The notes: a model not told the origin generated them from the letters alone. A stretch of 64,000 nucleotides of DNA from Vibrio crassostreae (GCF_024347415.1 NZ_AP025476.1:2852001-2916000), one strand, 5' to 3'. Positions 9,476 to 19,536 are shown, numbered from the stretch's first letter. A program made the numbers and translations.

Positions 9476-10909
9476 ATGCGCCTTCTATCCACACTACTGC
9501 TATGTAGTTTTTCTATTAGCGCTTTCTCAGTTAACGCTTTCGCTTACCCCCCTCTAAATAAACTGCCTGATGGCAGTAGCACCAGTGTAATTTTGGAATC
9601 CCTGAAAGGCGATTCAAACAAAATGAATTCCAACAGTGATGGCTTCTATCCCCCCGCTAGTACTTTAAAGCTGGTGACAGCGTTGGCGGCTAAGTTGGAG
9701 TTAGGGGATGACTTTCACTACACGACCAGCATTGCTCGTTCTGGGAATGACTCTATCATTTCATTTAGTGGCGACCCAACCTTGCAACGAGAACAGCTTA
9801 AAAGCCTTTTAGCTCAATACGCTAAGTCTCAATCCAGAACCATCAAGGGCAATTTATATCTGGATAACACAGCTTATACCGGCTATCAGCGAGCCGTTGG
9901 TTGGCCTTGGGACATTCTAGGCGTTTGTTACAGCGCGCCTTCTAGTGCAATGACCTTAGACAGTAACTGCGCACAAGCCTCTATTTATACAAAAGATAAC
10001 GGCAGCACTCGCGTCTATATTCCAACCCATTACCCAATCGACGTGACAACCAATGCAGCCACTGTGACGCGCTCAGGACAAAAAGCCACACAGTGCGACT
10101 TAGAGCTCATCACCACACCAAACAACTCGTACACGCTATCTGGTTGCTTAGTGGAACGTAAGAAGCCATTACCACTAAAGTTCGCTATTCAAAATCCTGA
10201 GCTTTACACCTCTCAAGTGGTGAGTTCACTACTTAAAGAGCTGAAAATACAAGTAAAGGGGGATGTGATCATTGGAACTAAGGAAAGCACAAACAAGACG
10301 ACGTTAGTGGCTAGCCATCACTCAGAAAAGCTTCCTGAACTGCTCGATATCATGCTCAAGAAGTCAGATAACCTTATCGCAGATAATCTAACTAAAACGC
10401 TAGGAGCCACATTTTATGTTCAACCAGGCAGTTTCAATAACGGTACTGAAGCGATAAAGCAGATATTGCTGACCAAGGCTAATATTGACCTCAGTAAAGC
10501 GCAGCTCGTCGATGGTTCAGGGTTATCTAGAAATAACCGAATGAGGTCACAGACCATGGCTCAAGTGCTTCGTTATATCTGGGAAAACGATCAACAGCTC
10601 AACCTAATTGAGACTATGCCTATATCAGGCACTGATGGAACGCTCAAATACCGTCAAAGCATGAGAAAAGCACCGATTCAAGGCAACATTATCGCCAAAA
10701 GTGGTTCTCTATACGGAAGTTACAACATGGCGGGATACGGATTAGATAAGGCGGGAAAACCAAGCTCTCTGTTTGTGCAGTTTGTTCGTGATTACTTCCC
10801 TGAAGAACAAGATCCAGACAAACCAGTGGAAGCACCTATCACCCAGTTTGAGCGTGCTTTCTACAAAGATGTGGTCGAGTTCAGTAAAACACAAAGCAAA
10901 TCTAAGTAA
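9476..10909 (+). CDS. dacB: D-alanyl-D-alanine carboxypeptidase/endopeptidase (PBP4)
   Basis: A 477-residue class C penicillin-binding protein acting in the periplasm on peptidoglycan, trimming terminal D-Ala and cleaving D-Ala-mDAP cross-links. A signal peptide covers about residues 1-23. The active-site triad is visible: SxxK as STLK at 62-65, SDN in KKSDNLIADN near 300, and KSG in AKSGSLYGSY near 405. The large insertion domain typical of PBP4 lies between the first two motifs. It is monocistronic, with a terminator on each side. Confidence 0.96.
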   Translation: MRLLSTLLLCSFSISAFSVNAFAYPPLNKLPDGSSTSVILESLKGDSNKMNSNSDGFYPPASTLKLVTALAAKLELGDDFHYTTSIARSGNDSIISFSGDPTLQREQLKSLLAQYAKSQSRTIKGNLYLDNTAYTGYQRAVGWPWDILGVCYSAPSSAMTLDSNCAQASIYTKDNGSTRVYIPTHYPIDVTTNAATVTRSGQKATQCDLELITTPNNSYTLSGCLVERKKPLPLKFAIQNPELYTSQVVSSLLKELKIQVKGDVIIGTKESTNKTTLVASHHSEKLPELLDIMLKKSDNLIADNLTKTLGATFYVQPGSFNNGTEAIKQILLTKANIDLSKAQLVDGSGLSRNNRMRSQTMAQVLRYIWENDQQLNLIETMPISGTDGTLKYRQSMRKAPIQGNIIAKSGSLYGSYNMAGYGLDKAGKPSSLFVQFVRDYFPEEQDPDKPVEAPITQFERAFYKDVVEFSKTQSKSK

Positions 10910-10943
10910 TGCTTAGCTCTGTGTAAACTTCTACTTTAATAAC

Positions 10944-10984
10944 AAAAATGGCGCTGAAGACCTTCAATCTTCAGCGCCATTTTT
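10944..10984. terminator. Bidirectional terminator between dacB and the MgtE-type gene
   Basis: AAAAATGGCGCTGAAGA and TCTTCAGCGCCATTTTT form a 17-bp perfect stem with a 7-nt loop, with U-tracts on both strands, between converging genes. Confidence 0.95.
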
Positions 10985-11019
10985 ATTTCTCAGATGTATT
11001 TAGCTATTTTTATCAGCTT

Positions 11020-11865
11020 TTAAGCAATTCCTAGGAATGAGTTCACTACAGTGAAGTAGATCCACATTCCTGAGATATCTACTATAGATGCAAGCACTGG
11101 ACTCACTAACACCGCTGGATCCAGCTTAAATAGCCTAGCAACGATCGGTAACCCTCCGCCGAGCACAGTTGATATGGTCACCTGAATAAACAGCGCTACC
11201 GCAATCGCTAACGCAATCATGTTGATGTCATAGCCACCTGTCGATTGGTTTTCGCTAAATAGCAGAATACGTCCAATCATCACCACAGCAATAGCTAAAG
11301 CCAAACAAATAGCGACTCTAAACTCTTTCCACAGAACGTTAGCCCATTGGCGTTTTTTTAACTCACCTGTGGCTAAGGCTCTGATAACCAAAGTCGCAGC
11401 TTGTGTCCCGGTATTACCACCAGCTGCAGCAATTACCGGCATGTAGATAGCCAAAAGTACCAACTGACTGAGAATGTCTTCATATTGAGCGATGATAAGC
11501 CCTGAGACGATGCCCAATAGTGCTAACGCAATAATCCAACCGATACGCTGTCTAACGTGGCTCATGACGCCAGTAGAAAGATAGCCCTGCTGAGGTTCTA
11601 CCTCTGAGTAAATCAGCCCTAGTTGGTGAGCTAGATGTCGAGAGCGCTTCTCAAAGCCCTGCTCTTCTAGCTCACTAAGTAAAGTCTGAATCGTACTAAG
11701 AGAGCATTGCCCCAGCACTAACACCGCATCTTCGAGCGGCATTCGGTTCAAAAGGTTAATTTGTTGTTCACGTCCGTACTGTTGAAATGCATTCGACACA
11801 GCTTGGATGTCTTGCTCTGAGTACAGAGCTTCAATAGATAAAAAAGTGTTGTTCATTACCGTCAT
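11020..11865 (-). CDS. MgtE-family divalent cation transporter lacking the CBS domains
   Basis: The start was set at the ATG complementary to 11863-11865 because GGGAG lies 7 nt upstream, giving 281 residues. Classical MgtE proteins are about 450 residues, with an N domain, two CBS domains and a five-helix pore. Here a short helical N-terminal part (residues 1-95, with the MPLEDAVLVLG repeat-like segment) passes straight into five membrane segments. The MgtE pore signature AAAGGNTGTQAATLVIRAL is intact near residue 145, and the final ISGMWIYF helix is present. The Mg2+-sensing CBS gate is absent. The likely role is inner-membrane Mg2+ (or Co2+) uptake or efflux; direction and ion are not shown. 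It stands alone between terminators, with a structured leader. Confidence 0.85.
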   Translation of the reverse strand: MTVMNNTFLSIEALYSEQDIQAVSNAFQQYGREQQINLLNRMPLEDAVLVLGQCSLSTIQTLLSELEEQGFEKRSRHLAHQLGLIYSEVEPQQGYLSTGVMSHVRQRIGWIIALALLGIVSGLIIAQYEDILSQLVLLAIYMPVIAAAGGNTGTQAATLVIRALATGELKKRQWANVLWKEFRVAICLALAIAVVMIGRILLFSENQSTGGYDINMIALAIAVALFIQVTISTVLGGGLPIVARLFKLDPAVLVSPVLASIVDISGMWIYFTVVNSFLGIA

Positions 11866-12185
11866 GGCGAATCTCCCGATTGGCAAAGGTAACGACCATC
11901 AAAACAAATAGCATAGATTTATAGATTTATGCGCACCAAGAGCTGAAAGCTACTGGTGTGTCTACTTGTTAGAATCTAGTGTGTGGAAAAGAATGAGGGG
12001 GAAAAACAAAGATACCCTACCTGAACGGCAGGACAATAGATCAATACCGAGACAGGTTATTCTTCTCCATTCAAACTAGGAGGATGGTCGGTATTGTTCA
12101 TAAAAATCTCCAGAATTACTGTCAATTTGACAGCGCGCATAGTGTAGCAATAGGCGTTTCAAAGTTTCGTCAACTTTCGGTCAAT
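11866..12185 (-). promoter_or_regulatory. Upstream region and candidate structured leader of the MgtE-type gene
   Basis: This 320-bp gap has no gene. On the leftward strand a perfect 9-bp stem CAATACCGA/TCGGTATTG (12088-12096 with 12042-12050) closes a 37-nt internal region with further pairing (CCAT/ATGG; TCTCC facing GGAGG). It is followed by CCTGCC/GGTAGG (12027-12032 with 12016-12021) and then a TTTGTTTTT run near 12001-12010, which looks like a weak intrinsic terminator. About 140 nt separate this run from the start codon. A metal-responsive leader is an inference from gene and structure; no known riboswitch class was recognised. Confidence 0.5.
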
Positions 12186-12210
12186 AAAAAAGGCATCCGT
12201 GGATGCCTTT
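12186..12210 (-). terminator. Terminator after tyrS
   Basis: On the leftward strand AAAGGCATCC and GGATGCCTTT pair around an AC loop and run into TTTTTTA, 24 nt past the tyrS stop. Confidence 0.9.
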
Positions 12211-12233
12211 GGCTCAATCATTGATGTGCATTA

Positions 12234-13421
12234 TTACTTAATAGTAATACGAGCAAACTTACGCTTACCTACTTGGTAAACGGCAGTACCTGCTTCAGGT
12301 ACGAATTTGCTGTCTTCAATCTTCTCGCCTTCAAGCTTAGCCGCGCCTTGCTTGATCATACGCATCGCATCAGAAGTCGAGTTTACAAGACCTGCTTCTT
12401 TTAGAACGTTCGCAATTGGCAGGCCAGCTTCGAATTCGAATTCTGGCATTTCATCAGGAACTTGGTTCTTAGCAAAACGGTTAACGAACTCTTGCTCTGC
12501 TGCATCAGCATCTGCTTCGCTATGGAAACGCGCGATGATCTCTTTAGCAAGAAGTACTTTAACGTCACGCGGGTTCTTACCTGCATCAACGCCAGCTTTC
12601 AGTTCCGCAACTTCTTCAAGAGGACGGAAAGACAGTAGCTCGTAGTAGCTCCACATTAGATCGTCAGAGATAGACATGATCTTACCAAACATCTCGCTTG
12701 GTGCTTCGCTGATACCGATGTAGTTGTGCGCAGACTTAGACATCTTCTTAACGCCGTCTAGACCAACAAGTAGTGGCATCATCAGTACCGCTTGTGGTTT
12801 TTGACCTGCTGCTTTTTGCAGTTCACGACCCATTAGAAGGTTAAACTTCTGGTCAGTACCGCCAAGCTCAACGTCGCTCTCTAGTGCAACAGAGTCGTGA
12901 CCTTGTAGAAGTGGGTACATGAATTCGTGGATTGCGATCGGTTGACCACCAGCGTAACGCTTTTTGAAGTCATCACGCTCAAGCATACGAGCAACAGTTT
13001 GGTTAGAAGCAAGACGAATCATGCCTTCAGCACCAAGCTCAGATAGCCATTCAGAGTTGAAACGAATTTGCGTTTTCTCAGGATCTAGAATCTTGAATAC
13101 TTGCTCTTTGTAAGTTTCAGCATTCTTCAGTACGTCTTCACGGCTTAGTGGTGGACGCGTTGAGTTCTTACCTGATGGGTCACCAACCATTGCAGTGAAA
13201 TCACCGATAAGGAATGTCACTTCATGACCAAGCTCTTGGAAAGCACGAAGCTTGTTAAAGATAACCGTATGGCCTAGGTGGATATCTGGAGCGGTTGGAT
13301 CGGCACCCAGCTTAATGCGTAAAGGACGACCTTCTTTTAGTTTTGCAATCAGTTCGTCTTCTGGAATCAGTTCTTCTACGCCACGTTTGATCTCGGCTAG
13401 TGCAGCTTCAATACTCGCCAT
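12234..13421 (-). CDS. tyrS: Tyrosine--tRNA ligase
   Basis: A 395-residue class I aminoacyl-tRNA synthetase charging tRNA-Tyr in the cytoplasm. The HIGH motif appears as HLGH at 48-51 and the second signature as KKMSKS near 231. The [20 protein letters not shown] segment matches the tyrosine-binding region. A C-terminal S4-like RNA-binding domain ([16 protein letters not shown]) ends the protein. The length and HLGH form fit the shorter TyrRS subgroup. It is divergent from the M23 endopeptidase gene, sharing a 129-bp upstream region. Confidence 0.97.
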   Translation of the reverse strand: MASIEAALAEIKRGVEELIPEDELIAKLKEGRPLRIKLGADPTAPDIHLGHTVIFNKLRAFQELGHEVTFLIGDFTAMVGDPSGKNSTRPPLSREDVLKNAETYKEQVFKILDPEKTQIRFNSEWLSELGAEGMIRLASNQTVARMLERDDFKKRYAGGQPIAIHEFMYPLLQGHDSVALESDVELGGTDQKFNLLMGRELQKAAGQKPQAVLMMPLLVGLDGVKKMSKSAHNYIGISEAPSEMFGKIMSISDDLMWSYYELLSFRPLEEVAELKAGVDAGKNPRDVKVLLAKEIIARFHSEADADAAEQEFVNRFAKNQVPDEMPEFEFEAGLPIANVLKEAGLVNSTSDAMRMIKQGAAKLEGEKIEDSKFVPEAGTAVYQVGKRKFARITIK

Positions 13422-13550
13422 TCTTGTTCACTCCCACAGATTTGGCAAAAATACATTAATTAGACATCTTACTTGAATAGCGATGTATTTTGAAACCAGT
13501 TACACTATTCCGTCGTCGATTTTCATAATATTTACAGAACGAACCGGAAC

Positions 13551-14840
13551 ATGTTGTCTATTTTTGCACGCCTTCCTATTTTGCACCGGGCTTTTATCGC
13601 ATTTTTTAGTGCCATAATTTTCGTCGCGATTTTCTTACTCCCCGACGTCAACAGTTTGCGTGACGATTCGGGTGCTTTAGTTGTGGGAAAACATTACCCA
13701 CTGACAATCAATGCCTCTGCGCTTATTAGCTCAAGTGACGCTCCACCGACGGCAGTACTCAATTGGGAAAAATACACCGTTCGTTCAGGCGAAAGTACCT
13801 CTGTTTTATTCGAGCGTATTGGCCTTTCATACCGCCTGCTGATCACGCTACTCAATACCAATAATGATATTAAGAAGCAGTTGTCTAATCTAAGGCCTGG
13901 TGATGTCTTGCAATTCGGCTTCGATGAAAACAACGACCTTATTCAGTTAAAACGACAACTTAGTGCGTTTGAAAGCTTCAAGATCACTAAGTCTGGCGAT
14001 TCTTTCTCCTCTAGCTTCGACAAAAAAGAAGTGGCATACCAATACAACTATGCCGAAGCTAATATCACCTCTAATTTCTGGAACGCTGGTGTAAGCGCAG
14101 GTTTAACCGCAAACCAAATTATGGAACTGGCAGGTATCTTTGGTTGGGATATCGATTTTGCGCTAGATATTCGTAAAAACGACAGCTTCAAAATCTTGTA
14201 TCAAGAGAAAGTGGTTGAAGGCGAAGTGATTGGTCGCGGCAAGATCATGGCGGCAGTGTTCAAAAACCAAGGTGATTCATTTACCGCGGTATTGGACGAT
14301 AAAACTGGTAACTACTACGACGAAAATGGTCGTGCGATGAAGAAAGCGTTCTTGCGCTCACCAATTGATTTTCGTCGCGTAACATCGAACTTTAATCCTA
14401 CCAGAAGACACCCAGTAACCGGTAAGGTTCGCGCTCACCGCGGCACTGACTACGCAGCTCCTGTTGGCACACCTATCTGGGCAGCCGGTGACGGTATCGT
14501 GCAGAAGTCTGGGTACAACCAATTCAATGGTAACTACGTGTTCATTCGCCACAGCAACACTTATATCACCAAGTACCTACACATGAAGCGACGTATGGTG
14601 AAAACTGGTCAGCGCGTAAAACAAGGCCAAACCATTGGTACTTTGGGTGGTACAGGCCGAGTTACTGGCCCGCACTTACACTATGAATTCTTGGTTAATG
14701 GCGTACATAAGAATGCGCGTACCGTGAAGTTGCCTCAATCTAAGTCTTTAACGGGTAAAGCAAAAGCAACATTTATTGCGAACTCAGATATTCGACTGAA
14801 TAATCTAGAGCGATACGGCCAGTTGCTAGCGACTAATTAG
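13551..14840 (+). CDS. Membrane-anchored M23 (LytM) peptidoglycan DD-endopeptidase
   Basis: A 429-residue protein with one N-terminal membrane segment (residues 14-31). A LysM/OapA-type region follows (WEKYTVRSGESTSVLFERIGLS, about 75-135), then a second N-terminal domain, and a LytM/M23 zinc metallopeptidase domain. The zinc ligands are visible in HRGTDYAAP near 297 and the HLHYEF motif near 376. Members cleave D-Ala-mDAP cross-links in the periplasm and permit cell expansion. By position beside tyrS it corresponds, from memory, to the V. cholerae Shy endopeptidase encoded at VC0630; MepM of E. coli is a related enzyme. A terminator follows. Confidence 0.92.
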   Translation: MLSIFARLPILHRAFIAFFSAIIFVAIFLLPDVNSLRDDSGALVVGKHYPLTINASALISSSDAPPTAVLNWEKYTVRSGESTSVLFERIGLSYRLLITLLNTNNDIKKQLSNLRPGDVLQFGFDENNDLIQLKRQLSAFESFKITKSGDSFSSSFDKKEVAYQYNYAEANITSNFWNAGVSAGLTANQIMELAGIFGWDIDFALDIRKNDSFKILYQEKVVEGEVIGRGKIMAAVFKNQGDSFTAVLDDKTGNYYDENGRAMKKAFLRSPIDFRRVTSNFNPTRRHPVTGKVRAHRGTDYAAPVGTPIWAAGDGIVQKSGYNQFNGNYVFIRHSNTYITKYLHMKRRMVKTGQRVKQGQTIGTLGGTGRVTGPHLHYEFLVNGVHKNARTVKLPQSKSLTGKAKATFIANSDIRLNNLERYGQLLATN

Positions 14841-14882
14841 GCTACTAGCGACCAATTAGATTGATAGCCATATAAACCAACT

Positions 14883-14912
14883 AAAAGAGCGCCCATCAAG
14901 GCGCTCTTTTTT
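14883..14912. terminator. Bidirectional terminator between the M23 gene and the RND pump
   Basis: AAAAGAGCGCC (14883-14893) and GGCGCTCTTTT (14900-14910) form an 11-bp perfect stem, followed by more T residues, between converging genes. Confidence 0.93.
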
Positions 14913-14936
14913 ATGTTCATCGAACCACTGTATCTA

Positions 14937-17900
14937 CTATTTTTCCGGCTTCTTATCTCGACCTAACATTAATAGACAAGGGGTCAGGACCAAGGTCAAT
15001 ACTGTCGCGAATGCCAAACCTCCCGCAATTGCCGTAGCGAGTTGCGACCACCATTGCGTGCTCGGCGCACCAAATTCTATCTTTTGATTAATCAAGTCGA
15101 TATTCATTTCTAGCACCATCGGCATCAAACCTAAAATGGTGGTGACCGTCGTGAGCATTACTGGCCTTAAACGCTGAACACCGGTTCTCAGAATCGCATC
15201 TCGCTTATCCAAGCCTCTTTTAATCAATTGGTTATAAGTATCGATCAGCACGATGTTGTTATTCACCACTATACCAGCCAGCGCAATCACCCCAATACCG
15301 GACATCACGATGCCAAACGGGCGCTGGAAGATAAGTAAACCAACGAACACACCAACCGTTGAGAACAACACTGCACTTAGAATCAAGAACGCCTGATAGA
15401 AACTATTGAACTGAGTAATCAGAATCAAAGCCATCACCGCTAGTGCCACCAAGAACGCGCTTTGTAAAAAGGCTGACGAGTTCTCTTGTTCTTCGTTTTG
15501 ACCACGAATACGAAAGTCAACGCTATCCGGAAGCCCTAATTCACCTAGCGCTTGCTCGATCTTTGGTAGTTCTAAAGCAAGGTTATACCCTTCTTCCATA
15601 TCTGCCATGATGTTGACGACTCGCTTACCATCGAGACGTTTAATCGTATCTTGCTTATGGTCGGGAACAATCTGAGCAAAGTTGGTGATCGGCACCAAGC
15701 CAGCTGGCGTTTTCACTCTCAGCTGGTCAAAGCGTCCGATATCCCTTTTATCATTCGGGTAACGCACCAAGATATCGACCTCTTCTGATGAGTCATCAGG
15801 CAGGTAATCACCAATCTTTAATCCGTTAGTGACAAATTGAACGGTATTGCCAACCAAGGTCGCGTCTGCTGCAAAACGCGCGGCATCGTCGCGGCGAATA
15901 TCCACCTTCCAATCAATACCGTCTTTGCTTGCAGTATCACTGATATTAGTCAGTGCTTGATTACCATCCGCCCAACCTCTTACGATCTTAGCCGCCTGAT
16001 TGAGCTGCTCTGGCGTTTTGGCAGATAGCTCAATCACTAAGTCATTTTCAACCGGAGGTCCTGCATCAGGGAACTTGTATTCAATCTCGACACCAGCGTA
16101 TTGATCGGTTTGCACCTTTAATTCATCAATGATCGCTTTAACACTGCGGCGGTATTGCCAATCGACGGGCGTTATCGAAATCAAACCAATCTGGTCGTCA
16201 CCACCGGTTCGCGTATAAACGGTATCGAACTCATCATGATTCAGCATCATCTGTTCAATATCGCGCATGATGTCATCTTTTTCTTGAATAGAAAGATCGC
16301 CATGAGAGCGAACTTTGACATTAAAGAATGGCGGATCAACTTCAGGGAAGAACTCAGCACCGAGCCCCGCTTTTGAATACGTGAAACCAACCGCAACCGC
16401 GAGCAGTATCGCACTACAAAAAATCTTAAAGGGATGCTTAATCGCAATAGAAAGTGTGTGGTAATACGCCTTGGTTAAGCCTGTCGCCTGTGAGAAATCC
16501 CCATTATGCAAAGCCACCATTCGAGCTTGGCTCTGAGACGAGACGTATTGCGGTTTGCCAATCAAACCACCTAACACGGGCACAAACAACAGCGCCATAA
16601 TCAATGAGGCAGTTAACGTAGCGATCAGAGTTAATGGAAGGAACTTCATGAATTCGCCTGTTACATCAGGCCAAAACAGGAGTGGAGCAAACGCCGCCAA
16701 GGTTGTAGCCGTTGATGCGGTTATTGGCCATGCCATTCGCTTAGCCGCATCTCGATAGGCTGCTTTACGCCCTTCCCCTTCTTGCATCCGCCTATCGGCA
16801 AATTCAGTTACCACAATCGCACCGTCAACCAACATCCCGACCGCCATAATCAAAGAGAACAGCACCACTATGTTAACGGTTAAGCCAAATACAGACAGAA
16901 CCAATAGTCCGGTCAAGAATGAACCCGGAATTGAAATGCCGACTAACAAAGCAGTACGCACGCCAAGAATCGCGATGATTACGATCACCACCAGGATGAT
17001 GGCGGATAGAATATTGTTTTGCAGATCATTTAGCATGATCTTCACATCTTTCGATTCATCCCAGGTGTATTTGACCAACAGGTTATTTGGCCATTCTGCT
17101 TGCTGCTGAGCCCCGGCCATTACAGCTTTGACTAACTCAACCGTTTCGATGATGTTCTCGCCTGCACGCTTTTTGATATCCAACACCACCGCAGATTTAC
17201 CATCTAAACGCGCAAAACTCTCTGGATCTCGAAACGCTCGACGAACAGTAGCCACATCACCAAATGTCACCACTTGCTTACCATCCACTTTGATAGGTAG
17301 CTCAAGCACATCCTTTAAGGAATTAAACACCGAAGGGACTTTGACCGAAAAACGACCATAGCCCGTATCAACAAAACCCGCGGCAACCACTCGGTTGTTC
17401 AAAGCGATCAGGTTGTAGATATCCGCTTGATCTAGGCTGTAACTCTCCATCAATAGCGGGTCAACGATGATTTCAACGATATCCTCCCTATCACCCGCAA
17501 TATCGACCTCTAATATCTGGCGATAGCTTTCGAGTTTATCTCCCACTTCTCGGGCAATTTGTACGATAGTACGTTCCGGTACAGTCCCGAACAGCACAAC
17601 AGAAAGTACTGGCTGCTCAGAAGCGAGTGTGACTTCATTTACGGTCGGTTCATCACTGTCTTCTGGTAGCTTTGGTTTGGCGAGATCAACGGCATCACGC
17701 ACATCCGCCATTGCCTTTGTTAGATCGACTCCAACGTTAAACTCCAACACCACAGAGGCGTGGCCTTCCGCTGCGGTTGCCGTCATCTCTTTTACGCCCT
17801 CAATCGACCTTAATTCTTGCTCGATAGGCCTAACCAATAAACGTTCGGCATCGGTTGGCGAGATCCCTTGGTGCCCGACTGAAACGTAGATAATCGGGAT

Positions 17901-18026
17901 GGTAATGTCAGGGCTCGACTCTTTGGGTATCGTGATATAGGTAATGACACCTGCAACCAAGATGAGCGCCAAAAGAGAGAGCATTGTTCGAGCACGAGAC
18001 AAGGCTGCATCAATAATTGAATACAT
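14937..18026 (-). CDS. vexH: RND-family efflux transporter permease (VexH type)
   Basis: A 1029-residue inner-membrane proton-driven pump of the HAE family. Features are the N-terminal helix followed by SSPDITIPIIYV, a first large periplasmic loop, the central helix cluster beginning near 335 with the GMLVDGAIVVTEFADRRMQEG segment bearing the proton-relay aspartates, a second periplasmic loop, and a repeated helix cluster at 865-1020. It works with the adaptor encoded 10 nt upstream; no outer-membrane TolC gene lies nearby, so a shared TolC is expected. Position next to tyrS/dacB/ompU matches V. cholerae vexGH, a bile-salt and drug pump, which is the basis for the symbol. Confidence 0.9.
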   Translation of the reverse strand: MYSIIDAALSRARTMLSLLALILVAGVITYITIPKESSPDITIPIIYVSVGHQGISPTDAERLLVRPIEQELRSIEGVKEMTATAAEGHASVVLEFNVGVDLTKAMADVRDAVDLAKPKLPEDSDEPTVNEVTLASEQPVLSVVLFGTVPERTIVQIAREVGDKLESYRQILEVDIAGDREDIVEIIVDPLLMESYSLDQADIYNLIALNNRVVAAGFVDTGYGRFSVKVPSVFNSLKDVLELPIKVDGKQVVTFGDVATVRRAFRDPESFARLDGKSAVVLDIKKRAGENIIETVELVKAVMAGAQQQAEWPNNLLVKYTWDESKDVKIMLNDLQNNILSAIILVVIVIIAILGVRTALLVGISIPGSFLTGLLVLSVFGLTVNIVVLFSLIMAVGMLVDGAIVVTEFADRRMQEGEGRKAAYRDAAKRMAWPITASTATTLAAFAPLLFWPDVTGEFMKFLPLTLIATLTASLIMALLFVPVLGGLIGKPQYVSSQSQARMVALHNGDFSQATGLTKAYYHTLSIAIKHPFKIFCSAILLAVAVGFTYSKAGLGAEFFPEVDPPFFNVKVRSHGDLSIQEKDDIMRDIEQMMLNHDEFDTVYTRTGGDDQIGLISITPVDWQYRRSVKAIIDELKVQTDQYAGVEIEYKFPDAGPPVENDLVIELSAKTPEQLNQAAKIVRGWADGNQALTNISDTASKDGIDWKVDIRRDDAARFAADATLVGNTVQFVTNGLKIGDYLPDDSSEEVDILVRYPNDKRDIGRFDQLRVKTPAGLVPITNFAQIVPDHKQDTIKRLDGKRVVNIMADMEEGYNLALELPKIEQALGELGLPDSVDFRIRGQNEEQENSSAFLQSAFLVALAVMALILITQFNSFYQAFLILSAVLFSTVGVFVGLLIFQRPFGIVMSGIGVIALAGIVVNNNIVLIDTYNQLIKRGLDKRDAILRTGVQRLRPVMLTTVTTILGLMPMVLEMNIDLINQKIEFGAPSTQWWSQLATAIAGGLAFATVLTLVLTPCLLMLGRDKKPEK

Positions 18027-18036
18027 CAGTTATCTC

Positions 18037-19161
18037 CTACTCAGTTGTTACGTTTGAGAGTTCAGCACCTTGCTCAACCGCAATCACCAAATCACCATCA
18101 CGCACAAACCCTTGTCCGACGGTGATGATATCGACCCGTTGACCTAAACCTGTGAGCCACACACCATCTTGCTCTGCCTTCACTAGTTGAATACCGACAA
18201 ATTTCACAACTGGTGAGTCATCGACTGAAACCAACGTTTTGACCCCAAGGTTACCCGCCTCATCCAAAGCCAACATCGCAGGTGTGACTTTGATAGCATC
18301 CCTTGTTTCGAGGTTGAGCTTCACTTCAGCGCTGACACCTGCAGGCAGTAGGCCTTCAGAGTTATCGATTTCAATTTCGATTGGAAAAGTATTAGTTGAG
18401 GCCGAAGAAATTCGAGACACATAACGCAAGCGCCCTTCCGCCTCTTCTCTTCCTAGCAAGCGAACCAAGGCAGACTGGTTAACTAACAAATGCTGGATAT
18501 GACGTTCACTGACATCGGCCTCAATAACCAAAGGATCAAGGTCAATCACGCCCGCAACCGGATCGCCAACCCCAACAAAGTCACCCAACTCGACCATCAA
18601 ATCTTGAACCACACCCGAAAAAGGCGAGCTAATAACGGTATTCTTTAAAGCCAATTCCGCATTGCGCATCATGGCTTTTGCTTCCGTTAACGAAGCCTCT
18701 GCTGTGGTGTAGGCGATCTCACCTTGCAGACCTCTTTTCTTCAGTGATTGCGCTGCTTTGAACTCTTTCTGCTTTAAACGATACAGAGCCGTTGCACGCT
18801 CTAACTGTATTTCCAAGTCACCTTTATCAATCTGAGCAATAGCCTGCCCTGCTTTAACCGCATCGCCTTTCACAACGTTCAATCGAACAATCTTTCCCGC
18901 GACTTCCGCGCCTAATCGAGCATGCCTATCGGGTGCCGTTCGACCGTATAAATCAATGGTTTTAAAGGTGGGTGATGAGGTGAAGGTTTGAAAGGAAACT
19001 TTGGCTAACGGGATTTCTGTCGCTTTTTTCTCTGGCGACTCTTCTGCCTGCCCCCCCCCTAAACCAAGCCAGATAGACAACAACATCACTAAAATCAGAG
19101 ACACCAGCCACGGCTGTTTCAGTTTCTGAAAAAGTGGTGAGTTAGAAGATAGAGTGGGCAT
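18037..19161 (-). CDS. vexG: RND efflux periplasmic adaptor (membrane fusion protein, VexG type)
   Basis: A 374-residue adaptor linking the RND permease to an outer-membrane channel. An N-terminal hydrophobic anchor or signal (about residues 17-32) is followed by a GRTAPDRHARLGAEVAGKI barrel-sandwich strand near 72-90, the VKAGQAIAQIDKGDLEIQLERA lipoyl-type motif, a short alpha hairpin (105-150), the second lipoyl half VISSPFSGVVQDLMVELGDFV and beta-barrel domains. It is placed directly before the permease gene, so the two form one leftward operon. Confidence 0.9.
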   Translation of the reverse strand: MPTLSSNSPLFQKLKQPWLVSLILVMLLSIWLGLGGGQAEESPEKKATEIPLAKVSFQTFTSSPTFKTIDLYGRTAPDRHARLGAEVAGKIVRLNVVKGDAVKAGQAIAQIDKGDLEIQLERATALYRLKQKEFKAAQSLKKRGLQGEIAYTTAEASLTEAKAMMRNAELALKNTVISSPFSGVVQDLMVELGDFVGVGDPVAGVIDLDPLVIEADVSERHIQHLLVNQSALVRLLGREEAEGRLRYVSRISSASTNTFPIEIEIDNSEGLLPAGVSAEVKLNLETRDAIKVTPAMLALDEAGNLGVKTLVSVDDSPVVKFVGIQLVKAEQDGVWLTGLGQRVDIITVGQGFVRDGDLVIAVEQGAELSNVTTE

Positions 19162-19451
19162 AACAAATCCTTTTGTCCGATGTGATTAAGGCGCGCTAAA
19201 TGGCTTAACACTGTCATGTGCAACTTCCTGATACACATAGGTAACCTTAACAGACCAAAATCAAACGAAGTTGGACGCTATCGACAGTTTAAAAAATATG
19301 CCGTGTACTAAAAATGTCAAAATAGAGGGTTGGAATGGTTTTAAAAGCAATGACTTAATGTGTCTTATCAATTTTGAAGCTGCGTGAAAAACAAGTGCCT
19401 TGTTCAGAACCGAGCTTTGTTATGAAGAGAAATTTGGGGATATAAAAACAA
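19162..19451. other. Gap upstream of the efflux operon
   Basis: About 290 bp between the adaptor start and the erpA terminator. No convincing gene, RNA or exact operator was found. The base composition rises in A+T toward the terminator. The efflux promoter must lie here, but no hexamer pair stands out. Confidence 0.4.
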
Positions 19452-19477
19452 AAACGCCGAACATAAGTTCGGCGTTT
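19452..19477 (-). terminator. Terminator after erpA
   Basis: AAACGCCGAAC and GTTCGGCGTTT form an 11-bp stem with an ATAA loop. On the leftward strand it is followed by a TTTTTGTTTTT tract. Confidence 0.93.
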
Positions 19478-19536
19478 ACAACCTTCTGGTGTAGCTTTCA
19501 GCTAAAGCTGTCTTTTAACTCTAGCTATCTTTCAAG

